From Sphagnum magellanicum (lineage: Eukaryota; Streptophyta; Sphagnopsida; Sphagnales; Sphagnaceae): 64,000 nt of DNA. A model generated the notes under the pieces. It was not told the DNA's origin and did no database searches. It was given only the letters and a program-made list of their open reading frames with translations. Position numbers and translations under genes: made by a program. Below, in pieces: positions 11,121 through 24,753 of this stretch (positions are counted from its first letter, which is position 1; each line of letters opens with the position of its first letter). The stretch covers positions 18,414,001 to 18,478,000 of the forward strand of contig CM038920.1 of assembly GCA_021904315.1 (NCBI GenBank), read 5' to 3'.

Positions 11121-14100
11121 TTGTTGTGGCTAAGAAGCACAATTATATAAATGTTTTGACAAAAAAATTGCAAGTATTGCAAGAAAAGTTTTTTGCCTAT
11201 ATTTTGAAAGACGTTTGAAACACAATTGCAAATTTATAAACATTGTTATTGAAACAAAATTGCGTAGAATTTTTGAAAGACATTACAAATGTTACATGGA
11301 AACAACAATTGCTTCAATTTTAAAGACATTTGAAACACAATTACAAGTTTGGGCTTGAGAGGTGAAATTTTGTGCCAAATTCCAATATTTGCCAAGATAA
11401 TGAATGAGTTTTATTTGCAAAGTCTCTTTGGATCTTTATTATCCTTGCACTGGGAATTTTTAATTAATTTTTTATTAATTATGACCACCATCCATTATCC
11501 TCAAAATATCTTCAATTTGGTTGGTATTTTTTTCTAGTTCAATGATGTGAAATAAACATTCAATATTAATTTCATTCTCATTTCTTAACATGTCTTGAAA
11601 CACAAAAAAATGAAGATGTCGAGAATAAAAACAACATCCAAATTGAACTTGCAAAACAACAAAAGTTTTTTAAAATTCCAAAATGCATTCTCAACAATAA
11701 ATTGACTACATTTATCTTTTCAATTGTAAAAAAATTTCAAGTTTGTGTGAATTTTTTCTTCTTTGAAAGGTGTCATAATCTGATTGATGAAAAACAACCA
11801 TGGTCACCTAACAAGTATGGTGGAATGTCATCTCCACAACCTTTACTAACATCAAACAAATCATCATATTGCACATGTTTAAACAAGATTCTAAAATCAT
11901 TCACATTGCCTAGCAAACCTTGGCAAACATTATGAAAGCTTTTATTACAATCTACAACTTGAACTACTATGAAATACCCACTAGTCTTGAAACAAAAATA
12001 GTCTTTTACAAAAGAAGAGGAAGATTTAGAAATTAGGATATGTTAAGCTGTTAATGCGCAAAACATTTGGTAATATGGGTTACATGTCTCTGAAGGCTTG
12101 TTCACAAAGTTTAATCCCTTGTTTCCTTCATTGATTGAGAGTACTTTTATTTACTTGATGAATTAAAGCAGAAACACGTGTGGAACTGGTAGAACACTAC
12201 TAATATCTCAGAAGAAACCTACAAAGGTAAGAAAAAAAACAATTGGTAGAAGACCACCAATTTTAGGTTTTTAAAACTTTCAGGAACCGAGGAAACCGAA
12301 AAGGTTCTGAATAAGACTTTTAAAACTTGTTACAATTTGTAAAATGCCTTGAGGTGGATTCACACCACGGGTTACTAGAGATACTTTTATTCCATTTAAT
12401 CCTCTTGTTCAGGATTAAAATGATTAAAGAGTAAATTATCCCCTGTGTGATTCACACAAAGGGTATAGAGAAAATACGATGATGGGTTAATTTAACCTTA
12501 TGATGAACCATTCACATAGAGGGGGTGAGTTTGGATTGTGCATTTGATGATCTAAATGGGCCCTAGACTTATTTGTGTTAACCAGCACCCTCAAACCAGA
12601 TATGAACATAGTCAATTGCTGGGTATTGTCAATTGTACTGATTATGGGACACATCAGAGGATAAGTTATGAAGTTTAGGCAACCAACTACCACGAATGTG
12701 CAAAAAGTTGTTCGAGAGGTACCAAAATGCTAGAAGGCAACAAAATATGTGATGTAACTCTGGAACTCATTTTCAAAGGTGTGCTGCCACACAAGTGTGA
12801 TGCTCCCTACAATAACAACTACTCCGAATATTACTTGGCCTTCCTCAACATACAAAATCAACATACTTGTATGGGACTTTGCCATTCAAGAAGCACTTCA
12901 CAAATTTGTACTGCCTCATCCTGTTTTAGGATGTTGTAGTCTCTCACCTTCCGTGTTCATTTGTCTTTCCTTTTTTATTTCATAATGGAGAGGGGCAGCA
13001 TATTTGAAAAACTTTTTTTTTTTTTTTTTTTGGTTGCAATCAATTGACAAGGTTTTGAATCTATTGAAGCCCTTCTTTTCCTCAATTTGCTTGTTTTTAA
13101 GCAATGCTATCCAATACCAATTTCTTTGATTTTTTAAAATAACGCTCACCTTTTATGCATAAGGGTTGATTTTAGAATACTTGACTTGATAACCACTGAG
13201 CATAATGTTTAAATGAAGCTTATCAAAATAAATAAAATGTTCATTCCTTGTGCAATTCTCACAATTGCCAACCCACATTAGTCAAATTCAAATTAAAAGA
13301 GAAGTTGAAAAAATGAAGCTAAAATTGAAGAGGTGTAGCCAATCGAAAAGTAATAGTTCAAAGGTTATAACCATGAAAGATTCAAGAACATGTTAGAAAC
13401 TTGGGATGAAAAATGGAAAGGTACAAGCTAATTTTTTGTTTTCATCATGAATTTAAAAGAATTCAAGATATTTTTCATAGGATAAGATATCTCAAAGCAA
13501 TTATCCTTCTTTAATCCCAATGGGGCATCACTTGCCAACTCATTTTTGAGATTAATTTACTCATTTTGTGTGAAAGTATTACAATTATAATTGATTTATT
13601 CTCTTAGTTTATTCCCTTTACCATTGTGATTTGCCAGTTTATTCCCTCCTATAATTATCTACATATGTTAATGGTAACATTTGACCCGTGTTTTACAATA
13701 GGTAAAGCCCTCAGGTGAGGGTAATTGTGGGGCTAGACTTGGAAACCACCTTGGCTTAGGCCCTTTATTTTGACAATGTCCCCATCTTGGGGCCTTACTC
13801 TACATGTAAAGACCTTGTAGGATTATTATTTTGGTGTCCTTGTAGGGTAAGCTCCTCTCATTAACTTCTTGTCCATGAAGGACAAAATGAAAAATGAATT
13901 GCCTATAGGAACAGGAAGTGCTTGCCCTCTTTCTTTTTCCATCATACCCCCTGGGCATTGTGAGAAAAATGATTTTAAAATAAAAATTGTAGGAGTCTTA
14001 CACACAAGAAAGACCTTGGCCATGGGCTATACCAGATTGGGCCCGCACTTGGCTCCACCTTGTACAGCCCTGTCTTCCTAACCTCCAAAGCTGGATGGAT

Positions 14101-14164
14101 TCACACCAAGATGATAAATGGGATAAACTAAAATAAAAAACTAATCCTCAGGCTATCCCATTCA
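11121..14164. other. Intergenic, no gene recognised
   Basis: AT-rich sequence. Blocks at 10590-10690 and 11150-11350 resemble each other (ACATGGAAACAA and AAACACAATT motifs) and may be decayed repeats. A T19 homopolymer is at 13013-13031. Short ORFs here have no recognisable family. Confidence 0.5.
13013..13031. repeat. Poly(T)19 homopolymer
   Basis: Nineteen consecutive T residues. It could be the tail of an antisense retroposon, but no SINE or LINE body was recognised next to it. Confidence 0.9.
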
Positions 14165-14468
14165 AACAAGGGTGTGTCACACTGGGGCCTTGCCATTTTA
14201 CATTAAAAATTATCTTAAGGCAGAAGAAGAATTATGGAAACTCAAATATTTCACCATGCAAGAATATTTGTAACCTTCAAAAAATCATCTAAAAGAAACC
14301 AAGATATTGTAACTCTATAACAAATCTCAAGTTTCAACAAAAGCCAAAATATCATCTTTCAAAAATCCTTGTAAAAAAATAGACCTATTACCTAGAGGCC
14401 ATTATCCCTTAAGCTACTATACTCTATAATGACTCTAACCACAATATCCTTGACTTCTTGGTAGGCAA
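14165..14468 (+). repeat. Dispersed ~310-bp repeat, copy 2 of 4
   Basis: Starts AACAAGGGTGTGTCACACT and runs collinearly with the other copies through GCCAAAATATCATCTTTCAA to CTTGGTAGGCAA. Same orientation as copies 1, 3 and 4. Non-coding. Confidence 0.85.
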
Positions 14469-15639
14469 CAAACAAGGGGAAAACTGACTTGGTAAATGAC
14501 ATGGCATTGGGGTTAAGAGGGGGATAAATGTGTTGGAATATCTTAACCCCAAAAATTAATATCTTCATTTTTCTAGATTTGGGATCAAGGTAGGCCAGAA
14601 TGAGGAGGTAAGTTTGGCACCTTGATTTCAAAAGGTTTTTTCATTTTGTTTCACAATCTCTTTTTAATCTGCCTCATGTTCCTCAGTTCTATTGATGTTG
14701 TGGCCAACATACTCTCTTTCATGTAACAGAGCACTATGATGGGTGGGAGATGTCAAGGGTTTTTTTGATGTGGGGCAGCCTGAATAAACGTTTCCAGTTC
14801 TGCCCGGAATCTTCAGGCATCTTGGAACATTTTCCTGGGTATTTTGCAAATTAACTTCAATTTTTGGCTAGCCTGGAAAAAAATTCTGAACTTTTTTCAA
14901 CATTGACCTGATTTTTTGGGCAGTGATGAAAGCTTTTTTTTAACCTTATAACCTGCTTGAAATCGTCAAGGAGCATAAAATTCTCAAACTGCCTGAATTT
15001 TTTGGAGCATCCTAGCTAAACTTTCTCATCTTTTTTCCAGAATGCCCAATTTGGGCAGCATGGGAAACATTTCTAGGTTTTCCCAAGCTGCCCAAACTTT
15101 TTGGGTAATTTAGAAAACCCTTTCTCCTACATTTGCCAGATTTTTTTTTCAGGCAACCAAAAATGCGTTGGTCCACAACAGTGTTGATTGGCTGCTGGGG
15201 TGATGGAAATTGGTGGGAAAAACACATGGTCCTTTTTGTGTGTGCAGAACACACACACACACACACACACACACAGCCCCCTCTCTTTTTTAAGGGGATT
15301 TTCGCAACTTGGCAAAAAAAATCAGAAAATGAATAAAATACAAAAAAGGTTGTGTTTTTAAGGAAAAAATTTCGCCATTTTTGAAATAAAATTAATTAAA
15401 TTAGCTACATATTGTGCTAGGTCACCAGTTGTCACTTGTAGCAGCACACTTTTGTAAAAATTCTACAGCCCACCTAGACAGTCCTTTGAAAATGGATCCA
15501 CTTGAGGAATTTGTAAAAAAAACCCACAGTGTTTAATTGTATCTTCCAGTCAATTTGGTGTGTTCTTCTATAAATTTTAACAGCTATAGAATAAAAGTAT
15601 GATGATAGCCACAAAAGAAGACCATTGGAAAACCTAAGA
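14469..15639. other. Intergenic with (AC)13 microsatellite
   Basis: No gene recognised. A (CA)n run of about 13 units is at 15249-15274. Repeated TTTTTT...CCTG patches between 14850 and 15140 give it a low-complexity look. Confidence 0.6.
15249..15274. repeat. (AC)13 microsatellite
   Basis: Uninterrupted AC dinucleotides over 26 bases. Confidence 0.95.
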
Positions 15640-15955
15640 AACAAGGAGTGTGTCACACTGTGGCCTTGTCATTTTACATTAAAAAGTATCTGAAGGCAAA
15701 AGAAGAATTATGGGAACTCAAATATTTCACCATGCAAAAAAATAATCTTCAAAAAATCCTCAAAAAGAAACCACAATCCTTCAAGACAGCAGAACTCTAT
15801 AACTAATCTCAAGTTTCAACACAAGCCAAAACATCGATCTTTCAAAAATCCTCATATAAAAATAGAACTATTACCTACTTAGGGGCCAAAATCCCTTAAG
15901 CTACAATATACTCTATAATGAATCGAAACACAATATCCTTGCCTTGGTAGGCAAG
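15640..15955 (+). repeat. Dispersed ~310-bp repeat, copy 3 of 4
   Basis: Starts AACAAGGAGTGTGTCACAC and ends CCTTGGTAGGCAAGG. This copy and copy 1 share the preceding bases CCTAAGAA, so the true left end of the family may lie a few bases further out. Confidence 0.85.
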
Positions 15956-18900
15956 GACAAGAGAGGATTGCAGAGTGACTAGAGCAATATAGATAGTTTA
16001 TGTGCTGAGACCATTTGCAATAACCAGCACCCTCTCACCAGTTACATAGTCCATAGTGTTCTCTGTCTGGCAAAATTGGGCTTACTGCACTAATTGTCAA
16101 CCCACCTTTTCGCCAACAACCCTTTTCGACAAGTCCTTCCTCTACACACACAAAGGGGATGACAATTGACAAGTAGGTTCAAGTACATTAAAATGAGCTG
16201 TTAAACCTTACCCATCTAAACGACGTTTCCCATCACAATGGTACACACACTACCCACTACTCAGTCCTCCTAGTCCTAGACATTTTTGCCGTGGAGGTGA
16301 TGCAAAGTACCAAGTTACTCCACTTCTGTGTACCCACTTCAATTGTCAATTCAATTTGACCTCTCTCATTCACGAGTAATTCATGCATGATGAATCATAG
16401 CAATTGGTTCTAAGTTGGCCTAGTCGTGTGCTTATCAGTGTTGGCTAGTTATTTAGAAAACACCCGGTTATCAACCCAGTTATTGATAACTTACCACCGT
16501 TCCATTATTGATCTTTTTGAAATTTGATTAAAAAAAAAAACCTACCACAATACAGGGTTTCTTTTAAGGATTTTGTGATGTAGCCAAAGTGATGATCATC
16601 CAAAAAATCATTTCGCCAAATTTGGCTACATACTAGATATGAAAGTAGGAAAAAAACAGAATTGTTCTCTATTCTTGACTACCTACTGGAACTTATCATA
16701 ACAATCTAGTAATGTGAAAAAAATATTCTTCAAAATTTGGTGAATTTGGGGTTTTTTTTTTTTCATGAAAAATCCTTTCTATAGGTTGAAATCATATGTT
16801 TCAGGTCGAAATTTGGTGACAATTTGCGTATGAAAGAAACACTGACCTACCTACCTGTGTGATTTTGAATTTTCAAATTCTAATAACCTACCTAGATGAC
16901 CCAGTTATCATCCAGGTAGATTATGAATCTTAAAATACAAAGCATGCTTAATGTAAAAAGCAGAAATAAAGAAATAAATGAAAATAAAAAGAAGCCTTAT
17001 AATTTGTGTTTAATCAAGAATATAATTGTTGATTTTCAATCAAAGCATTTGAGAATTGCCCCTTAAGCATAACCAAAGGTTATTACTCTAAAAATATAAT
17101 TTGTGTATAACCAAGAATTTTAAATGTGTTAATTTTTTATTAATGGAATGATTTTTCTTTGTGAAATTTTATTCAACATTTGATATACATGTGGGTGATT
17201 TCTATTGATGTTATGCAAACAACTTGTACATGTGTATGTGGTTATGCTAGGTTTTATTTGAATTTGAAAATATGTAAAAATTTGTTTTAATAATTTATTT
17301 AAAAAATATTTATGTTTTTAAAATACATAACCTTTCATATTACAAAAACATGAAATTATGGAAACATCTTGGATTTATTTTTTTTTGTTATTGTTGATCA
17401 CAATATTAGATTTGGATAAAATTTTAATAAGTCAATAATATTATTATCGTAAAGTGCCTAATCAAACCATTTTGTTTTTGGTGACATTAGAGTTGATGAT
17501 TGAATGGGAATGTTCCATTTCAGAAATTAAGAATTTGTTCAACTTTTGTAATGGGCATTGCAATGGATGGAGATGAAATCTCATTGCAAGGCATATTTCT
17601 AATGTTTCTCATTTTTTTGTACATATTGAATATGATTTTTAATGTGTTTTTGTTTTGTAATACTTATATTCCAAGAAATATTCAATTATGAGACAATGGA
17701 ATCCAATGGTGAATTTCAATTGTCTTTCAAAATGTCCATCAACGTAAAGTCAATATTTTGATTTGATGGAAAGTTTAATTTGGTTGTGAGAATTGAATAG
17801 GAGGTTGTTGCATTATTGATTTTGAAATTGATGAAAAATTGTCCAAATTTATGGTCACTTTGGAATCAATTGTTTAAAAAACATACAAAAACCCAAGTAC
17901 ATCATTATCATACTCAATTGGTTCAAAATGTTGAGAGTTGTAAGTTACATATTAGAGGATGGTTTATTGAAAATCTATTCCATATTGAGACATTATGTGT
18001 TTTAATATTTTATTCCAAACATATATTGGCCTTATAAATATTCTATTATATGATTATTGTGGAAACTCCCCACAAGCCTTTCATTGTAACACTTTGTGCC
18101 ATTTTTGTCATATATTCATGTTCATTTGTCATTGTACCTTGATGTAAATCAAAAAAAAAAATTGGATTTAATTCTTAAATGCAACATTGATTTGAATGTG
18201 CCATACGATTTTGCTTCAATTGACGAGATGGTAATTGATTCTACCCACAAATAAGATATGAAATAAAATAATTTTTTAATTCATATTTAAAGTTGAAGTT
18301 CTATAGGAAGGTCATATGAATGCAATAAATGTCCAAATCATGAATCAACAAGATTTGATGTAAATGTTTCCATAACTATGAATTCAGATTCAATGGAATA
18401 TACATGTAAAATTAAAGTGTATTGTAGATTGCATTTATTGAAAAAAAAATCACTTAAAAATTACTTGTATAAAATATTATTTTTGTTGGAAAAACCACTT
18501 ACATTGGAAAACTTCTTGAAATAGGAAAAATGATAAATTTTCAAACACTGGAAATTGTTTCTACGTATAAAAATGCTTACATTGAAAAAAAAAACTTACA
18601 TATAAAATTATTTTGCAAACAAATTATATAGTAAAGGTTGTTCAACCAAATTTGTGATATAAAAAGTGTTCATATATTTGAATTATTTGAATACTAATAA
18701 CAACTATAGAAAGGTCACATTAAAAATCATTGACAAGATGTTCAAGAGGTTTTTTGCTTGGAAACCAATTCAACTCGTCAAAGTCAAGCTTACATTTCAC
18801 ACTATGTTGCACATCCTCATTACTAAAAATTGCATTAAGAATTGCAACCAAATATGCACCACACAAACATCATTTTAATTTTGGGGAAAATTATTGAACA

Positions 18901-19790
18901 TCTTCATTAAACCAACAATGCAAAATGTCGGTCATAATCAAAATTTACCACAAATCCAAATTGAGATGAAGAATTGAACTTGTTTAGGACAAGATAAATT
19001 CAAGAATGCAAACTTCATTATATGCATAATTGTTTCCAACCATTTGCCCTTAATGGTTTGCAACACTTGTTTGTCATTCATTGAAATGGTACCACAAAAA
19101 GAACCATTTTTCTAAACCTTTGATTTTGAACAATAAGCATTACATGCACATCACCAATTGGTGAGATGATGATATCCATTACATGACAAGTTTCACAAAC
19201 TTTTTGGAATGGAGGTGCCATAAGACTAATTATGGACAACATTCCAATAACTTGAAAAAGTATGGATTGTGATTTAGAATAGCCAACACATGATCAAAAC
19301 AAATTTTTACATTAATACATACATGTGAACTTTTACTTTGGGTGCAAACACACAATCATGAGCCACAATTGCTCATTGGAGCCATTATTTTTTCAAGAAT
19401 ATTCTTGGCATCTTTTTAAACAATGTTCTTTCTACTATTATGTTAAACTTTATATTGAAAATTTGTCCAAAACAAAGTGAGACATGTACTAAAATTTACC
19501 AAAAATAGTTAGGTTTGAATCATTTTACATTCTAAACACTATTAGAAAAAACAAATTTTATGACTACATATATGATTGCATTTTTAAGCATGTACACCAT
19601 TGGTGACTAGATGATTATGTGGTTCATAAAGCCACATTGTTTATGCCATTAGTCCTTCCCATGATTCTATTTGTACGTGACTAATGTTTTCATGACTAAA
19701 ATTTTATTTGGCACAATCATAAAAAACCATCCAATGATTTAGATTGACCTATTATGTTGTTGGATTAAATTATTAATTAAAAAAATGGCA
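15956..19790. other. Intergenic, no gene recognised
   Basis: AT-rich sequence with many short ORFs in every frame, none with a family resemblance I would defend. Parts between 18700 and 19300 read for short stretches on the minus strand and might be an old transposase or host-gene relic, but I cannot name it. Confidence 0.45.
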
Positions 19791-19828
19791 AGCATAGGTA
19801 TCCATTGAGATGATGTCGCATGCCACAC

Positions 19829-19974
19829 ATAAACATCCATTTGAGGTGTTGCCACATGAAAGCCTAGGCAATGAATGATATGTTGTCACATGGCAAACCT
19901 TAGGCAATGAATGATATGTTGTCACATGGCAAACCTTAGGCATCAAATGAGATGTTGCCATGTGGCAAGCCTAG
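19829..19974. repeat. 36-bp tandem repeat
   Basis: The unit starting TAGGCAATGAATGATATG occurs at 19865, 19901 and 19937 with exact 36-base spacing, plus a partial, diverged unit before it. On the minus strand it reads a 12-residue repeat (VCHVTTYHSLPK), most likely by chance because 36 is a multiple of three. Confidence 0.85.
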
Positions 19975-20099
19975 ACTTAGGCATCTAATACCTAGGCATG
20001 ACACCATATGTTAGGAACCTAGGCACCCTGGCCATTAAGTTTGGCACCTAAGCCATTAAGTTTGGCACATTAGGCACCTAGGCTATAAAACTAACCCCA

Positions 20100-22030
20100 T
20101 AGGTAGCCTACCATGGTTATTTAATTTAAGTTAAGTATGTTAACTTAGCAACGTAGCCTCAGTTGGCTAGGCTAAATAGGTTGTAAGATTGAAGACTTGA
20201 ACCCCTCACTTTCATGTTGAAGGGCCAAGTCTTCAACCATTGCATTACATCTCTTTTATGTGAACAAGTAGGTCAACAAATTATTTCAACCCATTCTTTT
20301 AACCTATTTAAATAACCTAATTAAAGTATCATAGCCTAGCCTAAGTTAGGTACCTAATATACATAGGTTACCCATGCTTAATATTGAAGCTAGCTTAAGT
20401 TGTTTACATTATATCTAAGTTATACGTAGGCTACACCTAGGTTATGTAGGTTATACCTAGGTTATGTTTAAGTTATAATATGTACATTATGCCTAGGCTA
20501 TGTGGGGTTATAGCTAAGTTATGTAAGTTATATTTAGGCTATGTAGGATAAACTTAGGCTATCTAGGCCTATACTTAAGTTGTATAAGACATATTTAAAC
20601 TATACCTAGGCTATATATAAAATATGTAAGGCTATACATAAGTTATGTAGGGCTATAATTTGGCTATACCTAGGTTATGTAAGTTATATATAGGTTATGT
20701 ACATTTATATTTAGGCTATATTTCAACTATGTAGGGCTAATACTTAGGTTATAAAGGTTATATAAAAGGCTATATGTTATATCTGGCTATGTAGGCTATA
20801 CCTAAGTTATACCTAGGCAATATGTAGGTTATAGCTAAGCTACGTAATTAGATATTTAAGACATACTTAAGCAATATAAGGCTAAACCAAATTTATGTAG
20901 GCTATGTCTAGTTTATACCTAGGATTATATGTAGGTTATGTAGCATTATATCTAGGCTACACCTAGGCTACATAAAGCTATACCTAGGGCAATACCTAGG
21001 TTATATAACTATACATAAGGCTATACTTTAGCTATTAGGTGCCATAGATTATAGGGTTATACCTAGGGATATATATGAAAGTTATATAATAAACCCCCTT
21101 ATAATCACACCTATTTTAATCACATTCTTGTTTGTGTCACACATTTTTTGGTAACCATCCATTTTAGTAAGAAGCACCATTTGTTAGAATCACTATCACA
21201 TTCATTAGTAGCACAAAATATTTACAAAGCTTTTTTTGTAAATGTGATTATAATGAAAGAAATGTAAGTTTTGTAAATTGTAGTTCTTTTTGGCAATGTT
21301 AATGTTCCTTTGTGTTCAAGTTGTGCAAACTAATAACAACGAGTCTAGTTGAAAAAACAAAAAAAACCTTGCTAGTGTAAACAAGAAAAAAATGCAAACT
21401 TGCCAAGAAAGCAAAATATCTTAATTAAAAAAATTAAGTTGATAAGATACACAAGCTAATAGTTCAAGAGCTCAAACTCAATGTAAATCATCGCATTACA
21501 ACATGTAAAAATCACAACCTGCTTCTTCAAGTTCAATAATGCATAGTAGAGCTTAGAATAACCCATGTAAGAAATTTAAACAATTAACACTTTTATTTTA
21601 GCATAAAAAGATTGTTTTATAATTATTTTTTTGCCTATAGTCATAATCTTGTAAAAGTTTATATGGAATGTGACCATACACATTTAAATCACAATTCATT
21701 AATGTCACAAAAAAAGTGATCACCAAGGGCGTGATTATAAAGGGGGTGTGTTGTATGTACATGGCTATGTAAGTTAAACCTAGGCTATGTCTATGTTATG
21801 TAGGCTATGCCTCTAGGCTACATAACTTATAATTAAGCTATGTAGGCATATACATAAACTACAACATAACAATGTAACTAGGATATGTAAAATTATACCT
21901 AGGTTATATTTAGGTTATATATGTTGTCTAGGTTATACGTACGTTATCCCTAATATATGATTATTTAGGTACTATGCTTATATATATAGGCTATATTGGT
22001 ACAATATCGTACCTAGGTTATGTAAGGAAT
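20100..22030. repeat. Long degenerate CTAGGTTATGTAGG-type minisatellite
   Basis: From about 20330 to 21080, and again from 21760 to 22030, the sequence is an irregular string of 10-13 base units such as CTAGGTTATG, TAGGCTATAC and TACCTAAGTTATG. The less regular lead-in is at 20100-20330. The array is interrupted by a TIR element at 21093-21747. It is non-coding and stop-rich in the frames I read. Confidence 0.8.
21093..21747. mobile_element. TIR element (~655 bp) inserted in the minisatellite
   Basis: The left end ACCCCCTTATAATCACACC is mirrored by the right end, whose reverse complement reads ACCCCCTTTATAATCACGCC. This gives terminal inverted repeats of about 19 bases with one indel and one mismatch. 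The repeat array stops at one end and resumes at the other, so the boundaries are independently supported. It has no coding capacity, so it looks like a MITE or a deleted DNA transposon. No clear target-site duplication was seen. Confidence 0.75.
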
Positions 22031-24442
22031 GTAAACTATATATATCAATTAAAGTAGTGGTTACAATTTTTTTTAAAAATTGGTACTTTTTATTCATTAG
22101 ATTGATTTCAAAATTTAAAGATATGTATATCAATATATTAAAAATAAAGTTATATATAAAAAAATTCATTTTTATTTTTTAAAAATATAGAAAATTAAAC
22201 AATGGTTTCAATTGCTTTTGTACATGTTTGTAAAATTGCACCTTCTTTATTAAAAAAAATAAGGTCTCTAATATGTTTTCCTTACATCCAATGAACAAAA
22301 AAAATCAAATTTCTTTTTACCCTTATATTTTTCATGGATTTTTTAATACACCTAAGAATGTATTTGAAAAACATTGTGTAAGAGAAAAATTAAGCAACTT
22401 GAGAGGTCCTCCCATTTTTTTCATTGAGTGAGTAAGAAAAAAACAAGAAAAAATGAATTTACAAAAGAATAAGAACATTTTTGACAACAATTGGAATATT
22501 TGAGACACGTATGGCAAAACAATGTGACTCATTCAAAAGATGTGTGTAAGGCATAGTAGAGAGCAAGTAAATATAGGTTGGAACCAAAAAAAAAAACTAA
22601 GAAATGAAGTCTATTTGAAACAACAAATGGATTATTTGTAAATGAAAAAACACACAGTATTATTTGAAGCACAAAGTGGGAAGAAAAGTGAATAAGTTCA
22701 ATATTTTACAATTTATAGTATTTGAGAATTCAACTTTAGGCAAAAGAAATGGGATAAAGTATGCCATTTTGAAAACAAATTGAAGTTGTAAAGGTGGATT
22801 TTAAAGGGAGTGATAGGTTTTTGTTTTTTCCCCTTTCGCAAAAGGGGTTTTTTTTTATACATTGAATAAGGAGATGAGATGGGGTGTTGGGACTTTTTAA
22901 CTTTTTCTATTTGTTAGAATTTTTTAATTTTTTTTTGGGGAGTAAGGGTTTGTTTGAAAGGATGGATCTTTTTTTCCCCCTTCTACAAAGGGGATGTTTC
23001 TTGAAAAATCATGAGAAACTAACAAGGTTTTAAATATATTGAAATGGTTTTCATATAATAATTTAAAAATATGAATTAGTATTGAAAGGTGAAAAACGGA
23101 AAAAAAAATCCTAATTATTTCAAACCCATTTTCAAATAAAAGGAATGCATAAATTTTTATTAGATCTAAAAACTCTTTTTTTAATTAGCTTTTGGAGATG
23201 ACCTCGAACTTGCTAGATATATTAGTTATATTAGTTCTTCATGAACATAATTAAAAATGAAAAATAACCTCTGAATTTTTTATTATATATATTAAATTGA
23301 TATAAAAATATCAAGTTTGGCCCACCATTGCAAAAACAATCAAACTCTCCCCACCCCACTTAGGTACAATCCCTTTTGGAAAAGAAACACCTTCCCATCC
23401 ACCTCATTCAACCCAACCCAACTTCAAAGTAGTTGTTTTTGCCCTATACATGCTTGATAAACTTAAAATCACACATGCATGTCTACTATCTTGGACCAAT
23501 AATACATTTTTATAACATAAAAGACAATAACAATATAAACACATTAATGAATAAAAAATGAATTTGATTATGATTTTTGTTATTAAATCTTCATCAAAGC
23601 CTTATCAATTTTTTAAAAATAACATCAAATTAATTTTAAAATTTTATATCTCAAAAAAAATTATATTAAAAATTTAATTAAAAATGACATGTTTTATTTT
23701 AATCAATTCTTGCATAACCTTCAAATCAATTTCTTAAAAACCTCATTTTAATAAGATTTAAAAGAATTGAAGCCAATTATTTGTATTTTTATCAAACAAA
23801 TTTCATTAAAAAAATTAATCACATGAATTTTTCACATTTCATAGTGATATGAAACCTCATGATACAAAAAGGCAAGTGTCAACCCAAAAGAATAAAATGA
23901 TATAGGGGCATGATTAAATCAGTTACCCAACAAGTACTTCAAAACAACCCATCAATTGGATAGATGCACCCAAAATCTACACATGCCCATCCATTAGCTT
24001 GGGACAATAAAAACAGTTTTTTTTTTAATGGAAAAAAAACACCTTCCCATCCAAGCCCATCCCACCTCACTCAACCAAACCTAACTTTGAAAAACACAAA
24101 ACTAACACCTATAAACATTATTCATTCAGTCTACCTTTGATTCTCCCTTCCCTATACATGCCCAAAAAAGAGTTGTTCCCCTAAAGCCTGTATCCCAAGT
24201 TTGGGGCAGAGCCAGGAAAGCCTCCAACCCATTATGTTTTGTTTTTTTTGGTTTCTGACTTTCAAACCCAACCTCAAAATGAACATTCCATGCATAGAGA
24301 AAGACACGACACCCTTGCAATGATTCTCAAGACATGTTATTACTATTGTAGTTGTTGTACACTACATCAACTTATGATTCATCAACATTATAACATACTG
24401 ATTATAGTGGTCTTAGTTGTCTCCTTCATTATCAGAAACAAA
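22031..24442. other. Intergenic, no gene recognised
   Basis: Very AT-rich sequence. CCCATCCACCTCATTCAACC-like motifs recur near 23395 and 24050, suggesting two relics of one repeat. No coding potential that I trust. Confidence 0.5.
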
Positions 24443-24753
24443 AACAAGGGGTGTGTCACACTTTGGCCTAGCCATTTACATTAAAAAGTATCTTAAGGCA
24501 AAAAGAAGAATTATGAAAACTCAAATATTTCACAATGCAAGAATATAATCTTCAAAAAATCCTCTAAAAGAAACCAAAATCCTTCAAGATATTACAACTC
24601 TAGAACTAATCTCAACTTTCAACACAAGCCAAAATATCATCTTTCAAGAACTCTCATATAAAAATAGACCTATTACATAGGGACCAAAATCACTTAAGTT
24701 ATTATACTCGATATAATGAATCTGAACACAACATCCTCGCCTTGGTAGGCAAA
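24443..24753 (+). repeat. Dispersed ~310-bp repeat, copy 4 of 4
   Basis: Starts AACAAGGGGTGTGTCACAC and ends CCTTGGTAGGCAA, collinear with copies 1-3 and in the same orientation. Confidence 0.85.

Noticed and set aside
18666..19500. Possible transposase relic on the minus strand
   Set aside because: Short runs of plausible residues between many stops, but no catalytic motif that I can name.
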